Shown piece after piece: positions 16,278 to 21,923 of a stretch of DNA of 21,923 bases. Origin of the DNA: a virus; the IMG/VR virus record IMGVR_UViG_3300021961_000718, positions 1 to 21,923 of that record; one strand, 5' to 3'. Both the position numbers and the translations under genes were made by a program. Below the pieces are notes generated by a model, which saw nothing but the letters and a program-made list of their open reading frames with translations, did not search any database and was not told the origin of the DNA. Position 1 is the first letter of the stretch; each line of letters starts with the position of its first letter.

Positions 16278-19200
16278 TGGCAAACAGAGTTCGACTAGGC
16301 TATGACGGCAGTGACTATTCTTTACAAATCTCTAAATCAGGGGATGATATAGTAACCGATACTATAAATACGAGAGATTTACTTTTTAATTCAAAGGATA
16401 ACTACCGTTCTGGTGTTATTGTTTCTGATACTGATGTAACTACTATGACAACATCAGGAGTTAGCTTGTCTACAACTGCGGATGCAAACTCAAACAATTA
16501 TATTCCAGCATACCAAGTAATTGAAAAAGGTGTAAAAACACCAGTATTGTATTTTCTTGACGATAGAACAACAGGAGGTGTGGGCTTTGACTTTGAAGCA
16601 ACAATGCAATCTGGAGTACCAACAACAGGAGGAGGAGGATTATTTGAATTTTCTCTCGGAGGCTCAGGTTCTACAGTTAATTTGGTAAAAGCAGCATTTA
16701 TCGATATTGTTGAATCTGAAAGTATTGTTAATCACGGACTCTCTGGGTATGATTACTTTTCAACAAATAATTATCCCTTTTTAGAAAATACTCGTACAAG
16801 AGGAAGCAGTGATGGCACTGTAAATATTTTAATGTTGCGCATACCTTGTCAATATGGAAAAATGACAAATGATGCAACTCTTTTTGGAAATTCTGTATTA
16901 ACTCCAAGTTCTTCTGGCGGAGGGGGCTCTGGTGGCGGAGGAAGTGTAAGTGCTCCTGCTGACCCAACTGTAAGTTTAAGTTCAAGAACTTCAACTACGG
17001 ATACTGTGAGTGTCTCTTCAAGTTCTGGTAGCGGTAACTCAGGCACAATTACTTTTGCTCAAACAACTACAAATGTTAGCCCTACTACTGGGTTTACAAC
17101 AACAACAAGCTACACACAGCCTCGCGGGTCTACAAGATATTATTGGGCTTCACAAGGAGGTTATGTTTCTGGAAGTACTTCTTTTGTTTCTCCCGCGTAT
17201 GATAATACTCCAACACAATTTACTTTTAATGATGTAACAGGAGCAACTCTTAGTACAGTTTATACATCAAACCAAGAAACAATCGCAGGGTTAGATAATA
17301 ATGACAGTGCAGCCGTATCGATTACAGGAGGAACATATAGCAAAAATGGAGGTACTTATACTTCATCGGCGGGAACTGCAGTAAATGGCGATACTTTTAC
17401 GGTTAGACAAACTTCAAGTTCTTCTTATGGAACAGCAGTAAATTGTACACTTACAATAGGAACTATAAGTGATACCTATACAGTTACAACAGGAGCAGCG
17501 GCACCTTCTAACCCCACAGTCTCTTTCTCTTCTAGAAATAATACGAATGAAACTGTAACCGTTTCCTCTACTTCGGGCAGTGGTAACTCAGGTACAATTA
17601 CATATGCCCAAACAACAACAAATTCTTCTTCGGGAGCTAGTTTTACAACTACAACAACATATACGCAACCGAGAGGGTCAACAAGATATTATTGGGCACA
17701 ACAAGGAGGACTAACTTCTGGAAGCACATCATATACTTCTCCTGCACTTGACCAAAGCCCAACAGCTTTTAGTTTTAATGATGTAACAGGAGCTTCTCTA
17801 AGCACAACTTATACTTCTAACACTATAACTGTTGCAGGGTTAGATTATGGAGATTCTGCAACAGTATCAGTTTCTGGTGGTACATATAGTAAAAATAGTG
17901 GAGGCTATACTTCTTCAAATGGAACAGCGGTAAATGGAGATACTTTTTCTGTTCAACAAACTTCAAGTGGAAGTTTTAGTACAACTACAAACTGTACTCT
18001 TACAATAGGAACAGAGAGCGACACTTATTCAGTAACAACTCTAGCTGCAGATACAACTCCAGACGCTTTTGACTTTACAAATCAAACAGGAAAAGAATTA
18101 AGTACTTTATATACATCAAATGTTGAAACAATTACTGGCTTAAATACAGGAGCTTCTGTTTCAATTAGTGGAAACTCAGCACAATTTAGTATCGCTGGAG
18201 GAGCTTGGTCAACCACAGGAACAATTACAAATAATCAAAGTTTACAACTAAGAATGTATTCCAGTTCTTCTTATAGTACATCAGTATCAACAACAGTAAA
18301 TGTTGGAGGAGTTACTGATTCTTGGGCACTTACTACAAGAGCCCAAGTACTAGCGAGTACTCCAAACGCTCCTACAGTAACACAAACAAACAATCCAAGT
18401 GGAAGCGTAAATGTAGATGTAACTTCAAGTGGAGGGTCTGGTACAATACAAGTTTCCCCCGATAATTCAAACTGGTATTCAAACGGACAAGATTTTACAC
18501 AGGCAAGAGGAAGTACTGTAACTTATTATGCTCGTTGTGTATCGACAGATAATCATGTAAGTTCTTCAGCAAGTACAGCAAAATTTGTACCTCCAACAGT
18601 AACTCTTGGCGCATTTTCAACCGTAAATTATAATTCTAGTGGAGGAACAAATAATTATACAATTACTACACAGAAATCTTCTGGAAACTTTGACACTTAT
18701 AGTAGTTATTGGGGGACAGTTTCTTATTCAGTAAGTAATAATTCTGGTGGGTGGCTTACAAGTAGTATAACTAATACAAGTAGTGGAGCTTATTCTTTAA
18801 CAGCAAGTTCTTTTTCGACTGTTGGGGGTTCAAGAAGTGCTACAGTAAGTTATACTGTATCTACTCAATTTGGCTATCAATATACAGGGACATTTACAGT
18901 ATCACAAGACGGTCCCGCTGCAGATACAACTCCTGACGCTTTTAGTTTTACAAGTAATTTTGCAGCAACACAAGGTCAAACCTATACAAGTACAGTAACT
19001 ATAACAGGAATAAATATAGGAACAACTCTGACTTTTAGTGGAACAACAGGCGCAGATTATAGAATAAATAGTGGAAGTTATACAACATCAAGTCAAACAG
19101 TAAATAATAATGACACTGTAACAGTAAGAATAACAGCAGCTTCTTCCGCTGGAGTTACAAGATCAGGGGCAGTAACTATTGGAGGAGTCTCTAGTACAAT

Positions 19201-19540
19201 GTATGTAGCTACCCCAGCTGATTTAGTTCCAGACCAATTTACTTTTACAGATGTTACAAATGCCGAGATTCAGGTTACTTATACTTCTACAATTACACTA
19301 TCTGGTATGACCCCTGGGTTTAGTACAAATGCTACTTTTTCGGGGTCAAGTTTAGCAGATTTTAGAGTAAATTCAGGAAGTTATTCACAATCCACAAAAT
19401 CAGTACAAAATGGGGATACTATAACAGCACGAGTAAGTGGGTTAACAACTTATGATACAACTTATACCGCACAAATTACAGTAGGAGGAGTATCAGACAC
19501 TTTTAGTGTAGCTACAGAATCACAAAATACAACAACATAA
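16277..19540 (+). CDS. Large multidomain tail adhesin with docking domain and tandem Ig-like beads
   Basis: A protein of 1087 residues, very rich in Ser, Thr and Gly, with few charges. Residues 1-50 (MANRVRLGYDGSDYSLQISK, then LLFNSKDNYRSG) match the N-termini of the genes at 20473 and 20883 and probably form a common tail-docking domain. A globular region follows to about 210, then a natural (G4S)2 linker (214-223). Beyond it lie beads of two kinds. Type A (about 229-308, 409-491, 693-770) carries GSGNSGTITFAQTTTN and PRGSTRYYWA. Type B (about 309-408, 492-591, 592-690, 882-979, 980-1087) carries FTFNDVTGA, GTAVNGDTF and a closing GVSDTFSV strand. A segment at about 770-880 resembles a BACON domain (SGGWLTSS; SATVSYTVS; FTVSQDG). 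No depolymerase motif is visible. The likely role is receptor or surface-glycan binding. It follows J with a one-base overlap. Confidence 0.7.
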   Translation: MANRVRLGYDGSDYSLQISKSGDDIVTDTINTRDLLFNSKDNYRSGVIVSDTDVTTMTTSGVSLSTTADANSNNYIPAYQVIEKGVKTPVLYFLDDRTTGGVGFDFEATMQSGVPTTGGGGLFEFSLGGSGSTVNLVKAAFIDIVESESIVNHGLSGYDYFSTNNYPFLENTRTRGSSDGTVNILMLRIPCQYGKMTNDATLFGNSVLTPSSSGGGGSGGGGSVSAPADPTVSLSSRTSTTDTVSVSSSSGSGNSGTITFAQTTTNVSPTTGFTTTTSYTQPRGSTRYYWASQGGYVSGSTSFVSPAYDNTPTQFTFNDVTGATLSTVYTSNQETIAGLDNNDSAAVSITGGTYSKNGGTYTSSAGTAVNGDTFTVRQTSSSSYGTAVNCTLTIGTISDTYTVTTGAAAPSNPTVSFSSRNNTNETVTVSSTSGSGNSGTITYAQTTTNSSSGASFTTTTTYTQPRGSTRYYWAQQGGLTSGSTSYTSPALDQSPTAFSFNDVTGASLSTTYTSNTITVAGLDYGDSATVSVSGGTYSKNSGGYTSSNGTAVNGDTFSVQQTSSGSFSTTTNCTLTIGTESDTYSVTTLAADTTPDAFDFTNQTGKELSTLYTSNVETITGLNTGASVSISGNSAQFSIAGGAWSTTGTITNNQSLQLRMYSSSSYSTSVSTTVNVGGVTDSWALTTRAQVLASTPNAPTVTQTNNPSGSVNVDVTSSGGSGTIQVSPDNSNWYSNGQDFTQARGSTVTYYARCVSTDNHVSSSASTAKFVPPTVTLGAFSTVNYNSSGGTNNYTITTQKSSGNFDTYSSYWGTVSYSVSNNSGGWLTSSITNTSSGAYSLTASSFSTVGGSRSATVSYTVSTQFGYQYTGTFTVSQDGPAADTTPDAFSFTSNFAATQGQTYTSTVTITGINIGTTLTFSGTTGADYRINSGSYTTSSQTVNNNDTVTVRITAASSAGVTRSGAVTIGGVSSTMYVATPADLVPDQFTFTDVTNAEIQVTYTSTITLSGMTPGFSTNATFSGSSLADFRVNSGSYSQSTKSVQNGDTITARVSGLTTYDTTYTAQITVGGVSDTFSVATESQNTTT
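16916..16945 (+). repeat. (G4S)2 linker coding segment
   Basis: Codons 214-223 of the large adhesin spell GGGGSGGGGS. It separates the N-terminal docking and globular part from the bead region. The codons are mixed (GGC, GGA, GGG, GGT), so this is not a simple nucleotide slippage repeat. Confidence 0.9.
16961..18055 (+). repeat. Two tandem copies of a 183-codon A+B bead unit
   Basis: The first copy starts at 16961 and the second at 17510, an offset of 549 nt (183 codons). Shared blocks include SGSGNSGTIT, FTTTTSYTQPRGSTRYYWA and FNDVTGA. DNA identity is high in places, for example ACAAGATATTATTGGGC occurs in both, while other parts have drifted. The copies therefore arose by duplication and diverged under selection for the fold. 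Additional single beads follow to 19540. Confidence 0.85.
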
Positions 19541-20094
19541 TGTTTTATTATAGGCTAGGAAATCTTATAACAACTCAACAATGGAATCGCCCAACAAAAG
19601 AAGTATTTTTACAATGGGCAAAAGAGTGGTTAGAGAACTACCAAGTAGATTACAAAGTTACATTTTTTGGTTGCTGTGCTGAAAAATTTTATGGAGATTG
19701 TGAGTTAGACACTTGGGATATTGATATAATGCTCGAAGGGGAAATAAAAGATTATCAATACCTTAATTTACTACTTACAGAAGGAACAAAACTTGGATAT
19801 AAATATGGTTTAAAGATAGATATATTTCATGTAAATAAACCATACGACTCAAAAAATTGGCAACCTTACGAACAAATAAGATTTTATAAAGATATGCACT
19901 TTATAAAAGAAAACACAAATAATAAATTTGATTTTACAACAGTAGCAGATATAGAAGAACTTCCCTATAATCTGTATAAATACAGAAGAAAAAGAAAAAG
20001 TGGAAGTTATGAAAAATTTAAGAAAAGATTAAAACACGGATTCTATAAAGATATAAGACTTGACTTAAAGGAGTTAATTAGTGAAAATTATTGA
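19540..20094 (+). CDS. Nucleotidyltransferase-fold protein (pol beta superfamily, putative)
   Basis: A protein of 184 residues, sharing one base with the adhesin stop. The first half reads VTFFGCCAEKFYGDCELD, then TWDIDIMLEG, and later YKYGLKIDIFHV. This matches the nucleotidyltransferase pattern: a hydrophobic-G turn (G44), a DxD pair (D60, D62) on a strand, and a third acidic residue (D94) on the next strand. The usual G-S after the first strand is G-C here, so activity is uncertain. The C-terminal third is very basic (YKYRRKRKSGSYEKFKKRLK), which would suit binding nucleic acid or another polyanion. No toxin or antitoxin partner is visible. Its place among adhesin genes suggests modification of a host surface molecule or a tail protein, but this is open. 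It overlaps the next gene by 14 bases. Confidence 0.6.
   Translation: MFYYRLGNLITTQQWNRPTKEVFLQWAKEWLENYQVDYKVTFFGCCAEKFYGDCELDTWDIDIMLEGEIKDYQYLNLLLTEGTKLGYKYGLKIDIFHVNKPYDSKNWQPYEQIRFYKDMHFIKENTNNKFDFTTVADIEELPYNLYKYRRKRKSGSYEKFKKRLKHGFYKDIRLDLKELISENY
20067..20073 (+). promoter_or_regulatory. Ribosome binding site supporting a GTG start
   Basis: AAAGGAG lies seven bases before GTG 20081, inside the end of the nucleotidyltransferase-like gene. It is the main reason to accept the non-ATG start of the next gene. Confidence 0.8.
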
Positions 20095-20476
20095 TAAAAA
20101 TGCTTATATTTCTAAACCTTATAAAATGAGGTGCCTTATATCAAATTTGGAATTTGAAGACGAACTGCATACTTTTGACACAGAAAATATGAACCAAGCA
20201 ACAGATTTAGTAGATACAATTACTACAAGTTTAGTAACAAGTTTTTATTATACGGTAAATGGTTTAAAAGTAGAAGGAGATCTAGAATTTTATAATCGAA
20301 AAGATGGAACATGGAGCTGGACAAAAGCAGAAGAATTAACTCTCGGTAGTTTTCTTTTTACAGATCATAATAAATTAGAAATGATAACACAAATAGACAA
20401 TACAAATGATTTATTAGAAGGATGCAGTTTAGTTACAGATACGAATTTCTTTGTAGGAGGTTATTTAGCGAAATGA
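20081..20476 (+). CDS. Stand-alone Hint (intein-like) domain protein, catalytically degenerate (putative)
   Basis: A protein of 131 residues from GTG 20081. The order of elements follows the Hint fold: EDELHTFDTENMN (26-38, like the usual GDxVxxFDxxT strand), FYYTVNGLKVEGDLEFY (55-71), GTWSWTKAEELTLGSFLF (76-93, like WxxAxxLxxGDxL), and SLVTDTNFFVGGYLAK at the end (like the strand that leads to the His-Asn of inteins). The catalytic features are missing: no Cys or Ser nucleophile at the domain start, Leu68 where inteins have the TxxH-block histidine, and no terminal HN. Splicing or self-cleavage is therefore unlikely. A structural or binding role in the tail is more probable. The call is from motif order only. 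It overlaps the next gene by four bases (ATGA). Confidence 0.55.
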   Translation: MKIIDKNAYISKPYKMRCLISNLEFEDELHTFDTENMNQATDLVDTITTSLVTSFYYTVNGLKVEGDLEFYNRKDGTWSWTKAEELTLGSFLFTDHNKLEMITQIDNTNDLLEGCSLVTDTNFFVGGYLAK

Positions 20477-20883
20477 GCAATAGAATATTATTAGGCAAAA
20501 TAGATTCAAGTGATTATGGATTAATTATTTCAAAACCTGGTGTAAATGTTGTAGGTGCAAATGCAGATCAACTTATTTTTGATAGCCGTGCAAAAGGGTA
20601 TAGTCAAGTCATATTTAAAGAGACTATAACACTAACAAGAGGAACTTCACAAACTAGAACTTTTTCTAGTCAATCTATACCGAATCCCGCAATAATAGTT
20701 TTTGGGGATGATTTTGTACAAGTATCAAATATAACCGCAACACAGGCAACATTTCTTGTACCAAATTATTATCCTACTTATTATAGTATATACACAAATA
20801 CAAGTTTTACCTCAGAAAATCAAAATCCACAACCACCAAGTTCAACAAGTTTAACTTACGCAGTAATACGAGGACATATATAA
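20473..20883 (+). CDS. Small tail-associated protein with shared docking N-terminus (paralog 2)
   Basis: A protein of 136 residues, starting at ATG 20473 in ATGA overlap with the Hint gene; AGGAGG at 20455-20460 lies 12 bases upstream. An in-frame ATG at 20422 would add a stretch that only mirrors the Hint gene and is rejected. Residues 1-40 (MSNRILLGKIDSSDYGLIIS, then KPGVNVVGANADQLIFDSRA) align with the starts of the genes at 16277 and 20883. The rest is beta-rich, with an RTFSSQSIPNPAIIVFGDDF segment and a Pro/Ser-rich piece near the end (NQNPQPPSSTS). I do not recognise the payload. The context suggests a virion surface protein. Confidence 0.65.
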   Translation: MSNRILLGKIDSSDYGLIISKPGVNVVGANADQLIFDSRAKGYSQVIFKETITLTRGTSQTRTFSSQSIPNPAIIVFGDDFVQVSNITATQATFLVPNYYPTYYSIYTNTSFTSENQNPQPPSSTSLTYAVIRGHI

Positions 20884-21464
20884 TGGCAAAAAGAATATTA
20901 TTAGGAAAAGCGGCAAATGCAGATTATGGGTTATATGTTACAAAATCAGGAAGTGATGTCGTAGATGGAAGTAATAATTTAGCAACTGCAACAAACTTAA
21001 TGTTTGATTCACGAGTTGGAATAGGTTCTTTAAATTTAAAGTATCATGGACAAGGACTACTTGGCGTACCAGGAAATAATTTAAGCACGGCTACTAATTT
21101 AAATACTTCTGATACCTATGCAACAATTACTCATAATTTAGGATTTGTACCCTTTGTTATAGTTCAATGGTGTTTTCAAAGCGATTTAAGTAGCGGGGTA
21201 GCAACTAAAATGTATCCTGCTTCATTAGATTTTAATGCAGAAGCAAATAGAAATTTTGCCGTATTTGGAAATACTTATAATCAGCAAGGATTAGTAAGAG
21301 GAGGCGTAAGTTATTCTGTAAACTCAACAACTTTAACAATAACGAATAATTTTATAGGACAAATATATATTAGTACAGTAAATGGATTTGAAAGTAGCAG
21401 AGAATACCAAGGCGGAGAAAGCATCGCATATGCATTTCTCATTTTTGATTTACAAGGAGCATAA
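20883..21464 (+). CDS. Tail-associated protein with shared docking N-terminus (paralog 3)
   Basis: A protein of 193 residues, starting in a TAATG overlap with paralog 2. The N-terminus MAKRILLGKAANADYGLYVT, then KSGSDVVDG and NLMFDSRVG, is clearly related to paralog 2; 14 bases, AGAATATTATTAGG, are identical at the same place in both genes. After about residue 50 the proteins differ. Here a domain with LNTSDTYATITHNLGFVPFV follows, a pattern often seen in phage tail proteins just before a beta-sandwich, and then strand-rich sequence ending AYAFLIFDLQGA. A receptor-binding or capping role is plausible from context only. Confidence 0.65.
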   Translation: MAKRILLGKAANADYGLYVTKSGSDVVDGSNNLATATNLMFDSRVGIGSLNLKYHGQGLLGVPGNNLSTATNLNTSDTYATITHNLGFVPFVIVQWCFQSDLSSGVATKMYPASLDFNAEANRNFAVFGNTYNQQGLVRGGVSYSVNSTTLTITNNFIGQIYISTVNGFESSREYQGGESIAYAFLIFDLQGA

Positions 21465-21466
21465 TA

Positions 21467-21790
21467 ATGACAACAGCAGTTTTTTCCGAAATAGGAACAA
21501 CAGAAACAATAATTTATACTTGTCCCGCTGCAAAAACTGCAACGGTATCAAGAGTAAGTGTAGCAAATATATTAGAAAGTGAAGTCACTTTTCATATTTC
21601 TTATTATAATGCTACTGATAATACAACCGTCTATTTTATTAAAAATGGACATTTAAGTTCAGGACAAAATTATATTAGTATAAGTAATTCTAATACTTTG
21701 TCTATGAGCGCAAACGATTACATAACAATTTTAAGTAATACTGAATCTTCAATAGATGCAATCATAACTTATGAGGAAGAAAGCGTCTAA
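21467..21790 (+). CDS. Small beta-sandwich virion protein (putative)
   Basis: A protein of 107 residues, starting two bases after paralog 3. The opening GTTETIIYTCPAAKTATVSR, then VSVANILESEVTFHISYYN, and the later LSMSANDYITILS are typical of small all-beta phage structural proteins found near tail fibres. It lacks the docking N-terminus of its neighbours, so it may attach differently or be a head or tail decoration. There is no signal peptide or membrane segment. It is the last gene before the promoter and closes the accessory cassette. Confidence 0.6.
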   Translation: MTTAVFSEIGTTETIIYTCPAAKTATVSRVSVANILESEVTFHISYYNATDNTTVYFIKNGHLSSGQNYISISNSNTLSMSANDYITILSNTESSIDAIITYEEESV

Positions 21791-21814
21791 TGATTGACAT
21801 TCAAAATTTAATGC

Positions 21815-21844
21815 TTGACATCAGGTGAATTTTTTTGGTATAAT
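21815..21844 (+). promoter_or_regulatory. Consensus sigma70-type promoter with extended -10
   Basis: TTGACA (21815-21820) and TATAAT (21839-21844) are both perfect and 18 bp apart. TGG directly before the -10 adds the extended -10 element. Transcription should start near 21850-21852, only a few bases before a GGAGG ribosome site (21854-21858). A second TTGACA lies 21 bp upstream (21794-21799). Confidence 0.88.
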
Positions 21845-21853
21845 TAAGACATT

Positions 21854-21858
21854 GGAGG
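21854..21858 (+). promoter_or_regulatory. Ribosome binding site of the last gene
   Basis: GGAGG lies 14 bases before ATG 21873. The spacing is longer than ideal, but the gap is all A-rich and no better site or nearer in-frame start is visible. Confidence 0.6.
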
Positions 21859-21872
21859 TATAAGAAAAAAGC

Positions 21873-21923
21873 ATGAGTGCAGGCACATATAACATAACCA
21901 TTGATCAGGGATCAGATTTTTCT
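21873..21923 (+). CDS. Start of a virion-associated protein (partial, cut by window end)
   Basis: Seventeen codons are visible: MSAGTYNITIDQGSDFS. The NITIDQGSDFS opening resembles the start of small phage proteins that often lie near tail genes (a short strand, then DQG and a Thr/Phe-rich strand). It has its own strong promoter and ribosome site, so it begins a new transcription unit. Too little is present for a firm family call. Confidence 0.65.
   Translation, partial: MSAGTYNITIDQGSDFS

Noticed and set aside
17010-17237. Leu-rich plus-strand frame inside the adhesin gene
   Set aside because: It is a shifted reading of the Ser/Thr repeat coding region, without its own ribosome site.
21799-21836. 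Possible terminator before the promoter (ATTCA/TGAAT arms followed by T7)
   Set aside because: Only a 5-bp AT-rich stem with a loop of over 20 nt; it would not terminate well. The T run is part of the promoter spacer.
1-21923. CRISPR arrays, tRNA genes, insertion sequences, integrase or attachment sites
   Set aside because: No spaced short direct repeats, cloverleaf patterns, transposase or integrase motifs were seen; the only long repeats are within the adhesin gene.

Overview
The window is a strand-coherent, AT-rich block of tailed-phage (or prophage) late genes, all on the + strand, with almost no intergenic space and many 1-20 nt stop/start overlaps. The gene order matches the lambda-type siphovirus tail module: end of a probable major capsid gene, head-tail connector, neck protein, tail terminator, major tail protein, tail assembly chaperones G and GT joined by a -1 frameshift, tape measure, then the tail-tip genes M, L, K, I and J. 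A long non-contractile tail on a bacterial host is therefore likely. The strong AT bias, the Shine-Dalgarno sites and one consensus sigma70-type promoter suggest a low-GC bacterial host, possibly marine; host identity is inference only.

Region 1 (1-3895), head-tail joining and tube. Two intrinsic terminators stand out from the AT-rich background, each directly behind a gene whose product is needed in hundreds of copies: one after the capsid gene (100-128) and one after the major tail gene (3871-3895). They probably set protein ratios by partial termination.

Region 2 (3909-8246), tail assembly. G and T overlap in the -1 relation. The overlap carries an in-frame heptamer A_AAT_TTT (4316-4322), then a 6-7 nt spacer and a perfect 9-bp stem (4330-4359). 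This predicts a 279-residue GT fusion. The 1168-residue tape measure predicts a tail of roughly 175 nm.

Region 3 (8249-16277), tail tip. The L protein keeps exactly four cysteines, as expected for the gpL iron-sulfur domain, but has about 175 residues inserted between the second and third, including a CBM5/12-like segment. K is a stand-alone JAMM domain without the NlpC/P60 half; its start is best set at GTG 9839. J is a 1787-residue central tip protein.

Region 4 (16277-21790), accessory adhesin cassette. Three proteins (16277, 20473, 20883) share an N-terminal block and then diverge completely, which looks like a common docking domain carrying exchangeable payloads. The largest is a beads-on-a-string Ser/Thr/Gly-rich adhesin with alternating repeat domains, a natural (G4S)2 linker and a BACON-like domain. 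Between the paralogs lie a nucleotidyltransferase-fold protein and a stand-alone Hint (intein-like) protein that has lost its catalytic residues. This combination is the least explained part of the window. A consensus extended -10 promoter (21815-21844) then opens a new transcription unit beginning with a further virion-like gene cut by the window end.

The longest stretch without a gene is 82 nt (21791-21872), which holds the promoter.
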